Below are positions 15,885 to 24,408 of a stretch of DNA of 64,000 nt, piece after piece (the first letter of the stretch is position 1; each line of letters begins with the position of its first letter). The notes under the pieces were generated by a model that searched no databases, had not been told where the DNA came from, and saw only the letters and a list, made by a program, of their open reading frames with translations. The stretch is from JAUIAI01 sp045106815 (GTDB taxonomy: Bacteria; Pseudomonadota; Gammaproteobacteria; Burkholderiales; Burkholderiaceae_E): contig JBGCFG010000056.1 in assembly GCA_045106815.1 (NCBI GenBank), forward strand, positions 62,001 through 126,000, read 5' to 3'. The position numbers and the translations under genes are program-made.

Positions 15885-18218
15885 TTAAACCGGAATCTGC
15901 TCGTCTGCGGCTATCTCATCCGCAAAAGTCAACGTGTTGGCGTCAAGCGCATCTGAACCATCACGCTCTTCATTCGAGCGATCAGGGGGCAAAGGCTTGC
16001 CGCCGACGGATTCAATCGCGCGATCAATTGATGCTTTGTCCTCAATTCGGACAAGTTCGCCATCATCGAGCATCTGGGCAAACTCTTCTCGATCAAAGGA
16101 TTGTGCGAAGTCAGGAAATCGAGATAACGCAAACAACTTACGCGCCGGGCTGATAAAGGCCAGCTTGACCGCAAACGGTGCAATGCCTTCGATTCGTAAC
16201 TCAAACCGTTGCCCACGTTTGAGCGAATCCAAACTCACACCGCTACTGCGCACGGTTGGTGCAGGTGCTTGCTCCGCCGGCCGTTCCAGCCCGCCAATGA
16301 AATGAACCGAACCGTCTTCCTTCATAGTGATCGGAGCATCCGCCCGGTGAGCCGAGCGCTCAGCCTGTTTCGCCTCGTCAATGATGCGGGTGTGCCATTT
16401 CATCAACTCATCGAAAAACCGGGTGTGCTGACCGTCCTGAGCGTCAATTGATTTGAGCCCCTCAACAATCCCCATGATCATTTTGGGGAGCATGACGGCC
16501 ATCTTGCGCACTTCGCCGCCAGCCTTGGGGCCAATCGACCAAATGAGCTTTTCAGCGATTTCAAGTCGCTCTGACCAGAGTCCCTCTGAGCCAAGGCGAT
16601 GATCTTCCAAACGCGCCGCAACCATGACTTCCAGCCACCACTCATCCAGGAAAGACTGAACGAACTCCGGCGTCAGCATATCGGCCCGAGCCTTGAGCTC
16701 AGCGCTCGCCTGATCGCGGGCAAGCGTTTCGATTTCATCCAATTCGGTATCGCGCGCAAGATCAGCGAGTTTCATCGCCCGCCGTTCGTTCTCAGCTGCT
16801 TCCAGTAAAGCCAGCTTGTCGACACCATTCTCGAAAACGCGCAAATCACGGTCAAACTCGGCCAGCACCCAATCAATCAACTCGATCAGGCCGCGCGTAA
16901 AGTGACTGTCTTCTGCAGTGTCCGTCTCTGGATCGCAACTGATATCAGTGGTGCGATCAATCATCCGGCGCATCGGATGCTGGCGAGACGCAAAGAAACT
17001 GCGATCCAACAGCGCTGCTTTGACGGCTACAACTTGCAGACGCAACAATTGCTGCTTGATGATCGCCGGAATGCGGGGGTCTTGCTCAAGAAACCCAAAG
17101 ATCAGCGAAACGATCTCGACCGTGAGTTTGTCAAGCGGCGAACCCATTTCACGGGTTTGTTCCGATAGGTCTCGAAGCCCCTCCGGCTGCGCGTGTGACT
17201 CATCCGTTTCCAGCGTCTGGATATTGTCGAGTGCACTAATGAGGTTTGCCTCGGGCTCTGGCATCGGCAGATCAGCCACGCCGAAGTTCTTCGGCTCGGT
17301 CAGCATCTGAACGGCAGAGCTGCGGGCCTCCTGACCACCGGCGGCTACTTCCTTGGCCAGGACATCCAGAATCGCTTCGCGTTTTTCCTTGTCTTTTGGC
17401 AGTAAGAAGCTCTCACCCTCTTCGCCCATCGCCTTTTCGACTGCCTGATCAGCCGGTTGCTCGCCTTCTTTATACGGCTTGCCTGTATCCGGATTAATCG
17501 CAACCCGAGGCTTGATCTTTGGCAATACCTGACTCGCGCGCAGGTGCTCGTTAACTGACAGGTAAACCGTGTTCAGTTGTGAAGCCACGTGTGGAGCGAA
17601 TGCCTCGAGCAAGGCCGTCTTGACCTCAGTTTCTCCGTCTATCTGATCAACAGACGCCTTCAGCGCTTCAAAAACTGCCTCAGGGGCAGCAGGCTGTTCG
17701 TCTTCATCAAACCACTCACGGCCAACCAGGGCGGCCAGGCGGGCTCTCATCCCAAGGACTTGCTCCGGGTCGAGTTTGCCGCGCGCGCGTTCAATGAGTT
17801 GTTGAACCTTCAGGCGATCTCGCATGAGGCTCTCATCGACCAGAGACAATTCAACTTCATCAGTATCGCTGTCTACCGGTAAGGCCGACGTTCCCATCAA
17901 TCGCTTTTGAAACAGGTCAGCGAAAGACTGGCGAAACTGACCTTCAATTTCGGCACTATGCTGGGTGATCAGATTCACCGCGTCGAGCAGAGCTCTCTGC
18001 TCGGTCGGTTCTTTAGCGCTGGAGGCTGCTTCGTTCAGCTCCAGACTCATTTTGTTCAGCGCATCGCTGATGACTTCGCTCAGCCGGTTGACGACGCTAT
18101 TCCTGCTTTCGCGCAGCAGCTCATTGCGACGCGACTGGGGAATATCCAGTTCATCAATGACAGGAGCGGTCAACCCGGTATTGGTATCGCCTCCTACTTC
18201 TTCGGTTTCAACATGCAT
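15885..18218 (-). CDS. DUF1631 family protein
   Basis: The protein is large, hydrophilic and mainly helical, with 777 residues from the ATG at 18218; a TTG at 18284 would add 22. It matches DUF1631 proteins of proteobacteria: an N-terminal helical region beginning around RRNELLRESRNSVVNRLSEVISDALNKM, a long acidic middle, and a C-terminal beta-rich part (about 690-745) with GQRFELRIEGIAPFAVKLAFISPARKLFAL, which resembles a PilZ-like or similar small barrel. Some databases label these as thymidine phosphorylase, for which I see no support. No signal peptide is convincing. Confidence 0.8.
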   Translation of the reverse strand: MHVETEEVGGDTNTGLTAPVIDELDIPQSRRNELLRESRNSVVNRLSEVISDALNKMSLELNEAASSAKEPTEQRALLDAVNLITQHSAEIEGQFRQSFADLFQKRLMGTSALPVDSDTDEVELSLVDESLMRDRLKVQQLIERARGKLDPEQVLGMRARLAALVGREWFDEDEQPAAPEAVFEALKASVDQIDGETEVKTALLEAFAPHVASQLNTVYLSVNEHLRASQVLPKIKPRVAINPDTGKPYKEGEQPADQAVEKAMGEEGESFLLPKDKEKREAILDVLAKEVAAGGQEARSSAVQMLTEPKNFGVADLPMPEPEANLISALDNIQTLETDESHAQPEGLRDLSEQTREMGSPLDKLTVEIVSLIFGFLEQDPRIPAIIKQQLLRLQVVAVKAALLDRSFFASRQHPMRRMIDRTTDISCDPETDTAEDSHFTRGLIELIDWVLAEFDRDLRVFENGVDKLALLEAAENERRAMKLADLARDTELDEIETLARDQASAELKARADMLTPEFVQSFLDEWWLEVMVAARLEDHRLGSEGLWSERLEIAEKLIWSIGPKAGGEVRKMAVMLPKMIMGIVEGLKSIDAQDGQHTRFFDELMKWHTRIIDEAKQAERSAHRADAPITMKEDGSVHFIGGLERPAEQAPAPTVRSSGVSLDSLKRGQRFELRIEGIAPFAVKLAFISPARKLFALSRFPDFAQSFDREEFAQMLDDGELVRIEDKASIDRAIESVGGKPLPPDRSNEERDGSDALDANTLTFADEIAADEQIPV

Positions 18219-18369
18219 GGCGGTCAGAGCAACAAAATAGACAAGCTGGCCTGACACACTACGAAGGACACTGTTACGGGTCAATAACGCTCAGCCAGTC
18301 GGTCACCCGGCGAGCGAAGTCGGCCGACCAACGGTCGACTCATGCGCACCAACGAGTCACCCCAAACGC

Positions 18370-20661
18370 CTATTTCGCGAGTCGCTGACTGCGAACGTCG
18401 ACAGCTGTCCAGGCTGTCATGTTCACGATTCGACGAACCGTCGCTGACGGCGTCAGGATGTGGACTGGCTGGGCTGCACCAAGCAGGACAGGCCCAACGG
18501 CCACATTCTGTCCGGCCGCGGCTTTGAGCAGGTTATAAGAGATGTTGGCGGCATCCAGATCGGGAAGGACGAGCAGGTTCGCCTGCCCCTTCAAGCTTGC
18601 TCGGGGCATCATCGCGTGTAGTTGCTGAGCATTTAACGCAGCATCGCCGTGCATCTCTCCGTCTACTTCCAGATCAGGCGCCCGTTCGCGAACCAGGGCT
18701 AGGGCCTGACGCACCTTCTGTGCGCTTGGGTGCATGGAAGACCCAAAATTGGAGTGTGAAAGCATGGCCACCCTGGCCGGCATACCGAATCGTTGCAATT
18801 CTTCTGCGGCCATGATCGTAAGCTCGGCCAGTTCATGTGCGTTAGGGGCGTGGTTCACATGCGTGTCGACCAGTGTTACCTGTTGACCTGGCAGCATCAG
18901 CGTGTTCATAGCGCCATAAACCGTTGCGCCCGGACGTTTACCAATCACTTGATCGATAAAGTGCAGATGCTCGCTGAACGCACCGAAGGTTCCACAGACC
19001 ATGCCATCGGCCTCACCCCGATGAATCATCATCGACCCGATGAGCGTGTGGCGTCGTCGCATCTCAGTGCGCGCCAATTGCTCCGTAACACCGCGCCTGT
19101 CGGTGAGCTCATGATAGGCCTGCCAGTATTCGCGGTACCGCTCATCTCGATCAGGATTAACAAGCTCAAATTCTTGGTCTGGGCGAATCCTCAGGCCATA
19201 GCGCTCGATGTTCATTTGGACAACTGCTGGTCGACCAATGATGATCGGCCGTGCGATACCCTCATCAGAAACCACCTGTACAGCGCGCAAAACTCTTTCA
19301 TCTTCGCCTTCGGCAAATACCACCCGCGCGTCGGGTGCATTGCGGGCGGAAGCAAAGATGGGCTTCATGAAGTTGCCCGAGTGATAAACGAACTGTTGTA
19401 ACTGTGTACGGTACACATCGAAGTCGTCGATGGGCCGCTTGGCAACGCCACTGTCCATCGCGGCCTTCGCCACCGCGGGCGCTATTAGCGCTATCAGGCG
19501 CGGATCAAACGGCTTGGGAATCAGGTGCTCCGGACCAAAAGAAGACGCCCCGCTGCCATAAGCTGCTGTGACGAGATCGGATTGCTCGGCACGCGCCAAC
19601 TCAGCCACCGCGTTTACCGCTGCTATCTCCATTTGACGGTTGATCGTGGTGGCGCCCACATCCAGCGCGCCGCGAAAAATGAAAGGGAAGCACAGGACGT
19701 TGTTGACCTGGTTCGGGTAATCCGTGCGCCCGGTGGCGATCACGGCATCGTCGCGAACTTTGCGCACGTCTTCTGGCAGGATTTCCGGATTAGGGTTGGC
19801 CAGCGCAAAGATGATCGGACTCGCTGCCATCGTCGCGACCATTTCCGGCTTCAAGACGCCGCCGGCTGACAAGCCCAGAAACGCATCGGCCCCTTCAATG
19901 ACTTGTGCCAGGGTTCGATGATCGCTGGCTTGAGCGTATCTGGCCTTCTTCTCATCCATCAGGACAGTGCGGCCCTCGTAGACAAGCCCCTCAATATCTG
20001 TCACCCAGATATTCTCGAGCGGCATGCCCAGATCAACCAGCAAATCCAGACAGGCTAGCGCGGCCGCGCCGGCACCCGAGACAACAAGCTTGATGTCAGC
20101 AACCTTTTTCCCCACCACCCTCAGACCATTCAGCATCGCTGCGCCGACCACAATCGCAGTGCCATGCTGATCATCATGAAACACCGGTATCGACATCCGC
20201 TCGCGAAGCTTCTTCTCGACATAAAAGCAATCTGGCGCCTTGATGTCTTCGAGGTTGACACCACCAAACGTGGGCTCGAGCGCAGCAATCACATCAACCA
20301 GTTTGTCCAGATCAGTCTCATCAACCTCAAGATCAAACACATCAATGCCAGCGAACTTCTTAAACAGAACCGCCTTGCCTTCCATCACGGGTTTGGAGGC
20401 AAGTGCGCCAATGTCGCCAAGCCCTAGTACCGCAGTGCCATTCGTCACCACCGCCACCAGATTCCCACGAGCCGTGTATTTGAATGCATTGTCAGCATCC
20501 GCAACGATCTCCTCGCATGCGGCGGCGACACCAGGCGAATAGGCAAGCGCCAAATCGCGTTGGTTAGTCAGACTCTTGGTGGGGGTCACCGATATCTTGC
20601 CGGGCTGTCCACTCTGGTGATAGTCAAGCGCGGCCTGACGCAGCTGGGGGTCCATTGGCAT
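18370..20661 (-). CDS. maeB: NADP-dependent malic enzyme with C-terminal phosphotransacetylase-like domain
   Basis: The 763-residue protein converts malate to pyruvate and CO2 with NADP. Residues about 1-425 are the malic enzyme: LALAYSPGVAAACEEI, the YTARGNLVAVVTNGTAVLGLGDIG segment, VFHDDQHGTAIVVGAAMLNGL, the VVSGAGAAALACLDLL nucleotide fold and FALANPNPEI. Residues about 430-763 match phosphate acetyltransferase (VVFAEGEDERVLRAVQ, AVGPVLLGAAQPVHIL), a domain that is regulatory rather than catalytic in MaeB proteins. It is divergent from zwf; the shared 266-base region contains two HexR-like palindromes, one of them nearer the maeB side. Confidence 0.95.
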   Translation of the reverse strand: MPMDPQLRQAALDYHQSGQPGKISVTPTKSLTNQRDLALAYSPGVAAACEEIVADADNAFKYTARGNLVAVVTNGTAVLGLGDIGALASKPVMEGKAVLFKKFAGIDVFDLEVDETDLDKLVDVIAALEPTFGGVNLEDIKAPDCFYVEKKLRERMSIPVFHDDQHGTAIVVGAAMLNGLRVVGKKVADIKLVVSGAGAAALACLDLLVDLGMPLENIWVTDIEGLVYEGRTVLMDEKKARYAQASDHRTLAQVIEGADAFLGLSAGGVLKPEMVATMAASPIIFALANPNPEILPEDVRKVRDDAVIATGRTDYPNQVNNVLCFPFIFRGALDVGATTINRQMEIAAVNAVAELARAEQSDLVTAAYGSGASSFGPEHLIPKPFDPRLIALIAPAVAKAAMDSGVAKRPIDDFDVYRTQLQQFVYHSGNFMKPIFASARNAPDARVVFAEGEDERVLRAVQVVSDEGIARPIIIGRPAVVQMNIERYGLRIRPDQEFELVNPDRDERYREYWQAYHELTDRRGVTEQLARTEMRRRHTLIGSMMIHRGEADGMVCGTFGAFSEHLHFIDQVIGKRPGATVYGAMNTLMLPGQQVTLVDTHVNHAPNAHELAELTIMAAEELQRFGMPARVAMLSHSNFGSSMHPSAQKVRQALALVRERAPDLEVDGEMHGDAALNAQQLHAMMPRASLKGQANLLVLPDLDAANISYNLLKAAAGQNVAVGPVLLGAAQPVHILTPSATVRRIVNMTAWTAVDVRSQRLAK

Positions 20662-20793
20662 GGTTGTTTCCGGGTTTAGGCTCTATCGAGGCAGGCAAAC
20701 GATAATCCGATGCCTGGACGTGACAGCATTCTATGCCCGTTGGGGCCGGCCCTGACGGCTCAGCAAAAAAAACCAAGCAGCGCTTCCGCACCA

Positions 20794-20808
20794 AGTAATT
20801 TACTTACA
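20794..20808. promoter_or_regulatory. HexR-like operator, maeB-zwf intergenic, distal
   Basis: The 15-mer AGTAATTTACTTACA has GTAA and TTAC half-sites in the same 5-5-5 spacing as the HexR palindrome TGTAA-N5-TTACA. It is about 100 bases upstream of the zwf-proximal site and could affect either divergent promoter. Confidence 0.5.
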
Positions 20809-20860
20809 AACCGTTTTTAGCCCCTGCCCCCGAAAACGAGTACAGACTGACACATCGACT

Positions 20861-20889
20861 TTGACGATCATGCCGACGAGCGGGATAAT
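20861..20889 (+). promoter_or_regulatory. Sigma-70 promoter of zwf-hexR
   Basis: TTGACG (20861-20866) and GATAAT (20884-20889) are separated by exactly 17 bases. Transcription should start near 20896, inside the HexR-like palindrome, which suggests repression. Confidence 0.7.
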
Positions 20890-20891
20890 GC

Positions 20892-20906
20892 TGTAATTAA
20901 ATTACC
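20892..20906. promoter_or_regulatory. HexR-like operator at the zwf promoter
   Basis: TGTAATTAAATTACC matches the HexR consensus known from other gammaproteobacteria (TGTAA-N5-TTACA) except for the last base. It starts two bases after the -10 and would block initiation when bound. HexR, the second gene of this operon, is the obvious ligand; it is released by 2-keto-3-deoxy-6-phosphogluconate in species studied. Confidence 0.8.
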
Positions 20907-20927
20907 TCACAGATAGGATACTGGCGC

Positions 20928-22388
20928 ATGGGTTTCGACATTGTTTTTTTCGGCGGTACCGGTGACCTGACCTGGCGCAAACTTATGCCTGCGCTTTTTC
21001 AGGCTTATCGCCATGGCGCCCTACCAGAAGGCGGCCGAGTGCTGTCAATGGCTCGCACCGAAATGACCGATGATCAATACAGAAGTTGGTTACTCAAGCA
21101 CTTCCGGGAGTTACCGTGGGACGAGCCGTTTACCGATGACGAATTTGCACAATTTGCAAGCATGCTTTGCTACCGCAGCGCCGACCTAACCGAGCGAGCC
21201 GGCTATGACGAGTTGGCCACCTGGGTGAACGGTGGACAGGCAACAGCCGTTGTGATTTACCTTGCCACAGCTCCCGGCCTGTTTCAACAAATAGCGCGCA
21301 ATGTCGCTGCCGCCGGACTCAACGATGAGCGCGTTAGGCTGGTCCTGGAAAAACCGCTTGGCCGCGACTTGTCGTCGGCCAAGGAAATCAATGCCTCCGT
21401 CCGAAAAGACTTCGCGGAGCACCAGATTTTCCGGATTGACCACTACCTGGGCAAGCAGAGCGTTCAGAATCTGATGGCGTTACGCTTTGGAAACTTCCTG
21501 TTTGAGCCCCTATGGCGCCGCGAATCCATCGCAAGCGTCCATATCACCATCGCAGAAGACATTGGTGTTGGCACGCGCGGGGGCTACTACGATCGCAGTG
21601 GCGCGCTGCGAGATATGTTGCAGAACCACTTACTGCAATTGCTATGCATGGTCGCTATGGAATCGCCTGTTTCCAGCGACCCGGACGACATTCGCAATGA
21701 AAAGCTCAAGGTCTTGCGCAGCCTGCGCCGCTTTGGCCCGGGAGACGTCGGTCGTTATGTGGTTCGAGGGCAGTACCAAGAGGGCGTCGTTGGCGGCGAG
21801 AAAGTGCCTGGTTACCTGCAAGAGACAGGCGTTCCCGCCGATAGCCACACTGAAACCTTTATCGCACTACAAGCAGAAATCGACAACTGGCGATGGGCTG
21901 GCGTGCCGTTCTTTTTGCGCACGGGCAAGCGCCTGGCCGATCGTGGAGCAGAGATTGTAGTCACCTTTCGTCACATCCCCCATTCAATCTTTGAATCACC
22001 CGGTGCGGCGGCGCAAAACCGGTTGATCATCAAGCTACAACCGGACGACTCAATTGAACTGCACCTCCTAGCCAAAGCATCGAACCGCGCCAAGGCAGAG
22101 CAAGGCAGGCTGGCACCCGTCAGCCTGAACCTCGACTTCAAAGAAACTTTTGGAACCGAAACTATCGAGGCCTATGAACGCCTGCTACGCAAACTGATTG
22201 CCGGCCGGCTTGATCTTTTCGTGCGCCTGGACGAGCAACTGGCCGCCTGGGAGTGGGTGATGCCAATCCTGCAGGCGTGGGAGCAAGACACCGCTGGACC
22301 AAGACCTTATCGTTGTGGCACCTGGGGCCCGGCAGCAGCAAGTGCATTGACCGCGCGTGCCGGTGTTAGCTGGCCGGAAGAAGCTTGA
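20928..22388 (+). CDS. zwf: Glucose-6-phosphate 1-dehydrogenase
   Basis: The 486-residue enzyme oxidises glucose 6-phosphate to 6-phosphogluconolactone with NADP. It has the N-terminal Rossmann motif FFGGTGDLTWRKLMPAL, the VLEKPLGRDLSSAKEIN segment, the family signature FRIDHYLGKQSVQNLMALRF (about 167-186) with the substrate-binding Lys and catalytic His, and C-terminal FLRTGKRL. It is the first enzyme of the Entner-Doudoroff route whose dehydratase and aldolase lie 2 kb downstream. Its stop overlaps the hexR start (TTGA). Confidence 0.96.
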   Translation: MGFDIVFFGGTGDLTWRKLMPALFQAYRHGALPEGGRVLSMARTEMTDDQYRSWLLKHFRELPWDEPFTDDEFAQFASMLCYRSADLTERAGYDELATWVNGGQATAVVIYLATAPGLFQQIARNVAAAGLNDERVRLVLEKPLGRDLSSAKEINASVRKDFAEHQIFRIDHYLGKQSVQNLMALRFGNFLFEPLWRRESIASVHITIAEDIGVGTRGGYYDRSGALRDMLQNHLLQLLCMVAMESPVSSDPDDIRNEKLKVLRSLRRFGPGDVGRYVVRGQYQEGVVGGEKVPGYLQETGVPADSHTETFIALQAEIDNWRWAGVPFFLRTGKRLADRGAEIVVTFRHIPHSIFESPGAAAQNRLIIKLQPDDSIELHLLAKASNRAKAEQGRLAPVSLNLDFKETFGTETIEAYERLLRKLIAGRLDLFVRLDEQLAAWEWVMPILQAWEQDTAGPRPYRCGTWGPAAASALTARAGVSWPEEA

Positions 22389-23254
22389 ATCTGCTTGAGG
22401 CTGTCGCGGCTGCAAACCCCGGGCTGCCCCCTTCTCAGGCGCGGGTTGGCGCTTTGGTGCTCGCCAATCCCCGCAAATTTGTCCGCCTGCCAGTTGGCGA
22501 ACTGGCGCGACAGGCAGACGTCTCAACGCCGACGGTCGTGCGATTTTGCCGAAGTCTTGGCATGGGAGGGCTATCCGAGTTCAAACTCGCTTTAGCAGGC
22601 GGGCTGGGAAACGCCGACGACACCGGTGCTGAGCCGTTTATCCATCCTCAGGTGAGTCGAGGCGATAGCCCCGGAAAAATCATCAGTAAGCTCATGCAAA
22701 GCAATGCTCGCACCTTGCTGGATTTTGCCAACGCCGCCAACGCCAACTCATTTAAATCGGCCACCAGGATGCTATTGGCCACTATCAAGGCCGGTGGCAA
22801 GATTGAGTTCTATGGCCTGGGTAACTCTGGCATCGTTGCGCAGGACGGGCAGCACAAATTCTTCAGGCTTGGCGCCAACACCGTCGCCTATGCTGACGCC
22901 CATTTGCAAATCATGGCCGCCAGCTTGCTTAGTAAGGCTGACACCGTTGTGACCATCTCCGCGGGCGGCAATAGTCGAGAACTACTTGAGGCGGCCAAAA
23001 TTGCCCGCGCCCAGGGGGCGAGTGTGATCGCCATCTCGGCGAGCCAGTCGCCGCTGGCTGGCCTTTGCAAAATCCTGCTCGCCGCAGATCATACTGAGAG
23101 TCGCAATCAATTCAGCCCGATGGAATCGCGCCTGCTTCACCTCAGCATTATCGACATCCTCGCGACCTGTACAGCGCTCGGCCTTGGCGAAGATGTGCGT
23201 GGCAAACAGCGCCGCATCAAGCGAAATCTGCGGCGAGTCAAGAGCGAAGACTAA
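22385..23254 (+). CDS. hexR: RpiR-family regulator, HexR type
   Basis: The 289-residue protein has an N-terminal helix-turn-helix of the RpiR type (LPPSQARVGALVLANP, then ADVSTPTVVRFCRSLGMGGLSEFKLALA, about 45-72) and a C-terminal SIS sugar-isomerase domain (about 125-260) with EFYGLGNSGIVAQDGQHKF and VVTISAGGNSRELLEAA. The MNLLE start resembles HexR, as does its location after zwf. HexR typically represses zwf, edd, eda and related genes and senses keto-deoxy-phosphogluconate. The start is TTG overlapping the zwf stop by four bases. Confidence 0.9.
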   Translation: MNLLEAVAAANPGLPPSQARVGALVLANPRKFVRLPVGELARQADVSTPTVVRFCRSLGMGGLSEFKLALAGGLGNADDTGAEPFIHPQVSRGDSPGKIISKLMQSNARTLLDFANAANANSFKSATRMLLATIKAGGKIEFYGLGNSGIVAQDGQHKFFRLGANTVAYADAHLQIMAASLLSKADTVVTISAGGNSRELLEAAKIARAQGASVIAISASQSPLAGLCKILLAADHTESRNQFSPMESRLLHLSIIDILATCTALGLGEDVRGKQRRIKRNLRRVKSED

Positions 23255-23278
23255 ATCTTTCAGCGGTTCAGGCTAGCG

Positions 23279-24265
23279 CTACTTGAAAAAGTTGGTCGGT
23301 AAGCCCGGCGTGGCTACACGGGTCATGAAAACGCTACCAGCGAAGGGCTGTACGGCTAGTTCCGCGGCCGGGCGCCCGGCTCGAGCACTCGTCACAAACA
23401 GTGTTTTGAGATCGTCGCCACCAAAGCAAACCATGGTTGGGCACTGTACCGGCATCGTAAGCTTTTGGAGAATCTTGCCTGCTGGAGAGATCCGCAACAC
23501 GCAAGCCCCCTCGTACATCGCAACCCAGTAGCAGCCTTCTTCGTCAACCGCCGCACCGTCGGGCCGACCGGCATAGTCTGACAGGTTGCCCGATGCGGGC
23601 TTGGACGAAAACTGCATGAACTCTCTTCGGTTGGCCAGTTGCCCGCTCGCCAAATCGTAGTCAAAAACATCTATCCGGTGTGCGCGCGTATCGGCCCAAT
23701 ATAGACGGCTACCATCCGGGCTAAACGCAAGGCCATTGCCGGTTACAACGCCACCAGCCAGCACAACCCCTCGCCAATGTCCGTCTTTGCAATTCATGCT
23801 GTACAACTCAGCAGAGGCTGCGTCCTTGTGTTCGTTGAGCGTACTGGCCAAAAAACGTCCCGCCGGATCACAGCGGCCATCATTAAATCGATAGCGGGTT
23901 CTATCGTAGGGCGCTGGCCAAAGCAATCGTTGCCTGATTGCCAACGAAGACTCGTTCGGATCAAAGCGAAACAGTCCATCACGCATCGCGACAATCAGCC
24001 CACCGGCAGCGGCAGGTGCCAGGCAACCTGGCTCGGTCGAGGTTGGCCATCGTTCAACCGGGCGTCCCTCGCGATAACGCAAAACGGATCTCCCATCAAT
24101 GTCACACCAATAGAGGGCGGATTCAGATGGGTGCCAAACGGGGGATTCGGCCAAAGCACAAATTGAGTCAGCAACTAATTCCACAACTACTTGACCAAGG
24201 AGCCTTTTGGTTTGTCGATCGGGCGACGACTGCAAACATGCGCAGAACGCCTCGTTGAATGGCAA
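23279..24265 (-). CDS. SMP-30/gluconolactonase/LRE family protein
   Basis: The 328-residue protein is a six-bladed beta-propeller lactonase. Metal ligands of the SMP-30 family are visible: the Glu in LAESPVWHP, the Asn of RFNDGRCDPAGRFLAST, the Asn of GNGLAFSPDGSRLYWADT and its following Asp. The family hydrolyses sugar lactones in the presence of divalent metal. It lies between hexR and edd, divergent from edd with a shared control region carrying HexR-like sites. Since no 6-phosphogluconolactonase (pgl) lies beside zwf, it may supply the lactonase step. The true start may be up to about 26 codons downstream. Confidence 0.88.
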   Translation of the reverse strand: MPFNEAFCACLQSSPDRQTKRLLGQVVVELVADSICALAESPVWHPSESALYWCDIDGRSVLRYREGRPVERWPTSTEPGCLAPAAAGGLIVAMRDGLFRFDPNESSLAIRQRLLWPAPYDRTRYRFNDGRCDPAGRFLASTLNEHKDAASAELYSMNCKDGHWRGVVLAGGVVTGNGLAFSPDGSRLYWADTRAHRIDVFDYDLASGQLANRREFMQFSSKPASGNLSDYAGRPDGAAVDEEGCYWVAMYEGACVLRISPAGKILQKLTMPVQCPTMVCFGGDDLKTLFVTSARAGRPAAELAVQPFAGSVFMTRVATPGLPTNFFK

Positions 24266-24293
24266 TTAGTTACCAAAATCGACAGGTGGTTGA

Positions 24294-24308
24294 TGTAATT
24301 GAGTTACG
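24294..24308. promoter_or_regulatory. HexR-like operator, lactonase-edd region, site 1
   Basis: TGTAATTGAGTTACG keeps both TGTAA and TTAC half-sites in the 5-5-5 arrangement. It lies 28 bases from the lactonase start and 100 bases from edd. Confidence 0.75.
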
Positions 24309-24334
24309 AAACCTCGCACCTCTTCCGTTAGGAC

Positions 24335-24349
24335 GGTAACATTATTACC
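24335..24349. promoter_or_regulatory. HexR-like operator, lactonase-edd region, site 2
   Basis: GGTAACATTATTACC is a GGTAA-N5-TTACC palindrome with the same spacing. It is 41 bases (about four helical turns) from site 1, measured between equivalent positions, and 60 bases from the edd start. Confidence 0.65.
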
Positions 24350-24408
24350 AGCTAAAACCCTGAGTACCCCTTCCCAATCCAGTACAAACGGAAACCTACG
24401 GAAAAGTC

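Noticed and set aside
24260..24275. Possible fifth HexR site, TGGCAATTAGTTACCA
   Set aside because: The left half differs from TGTAA at two positions, and it overlaps the lactonase start codon.
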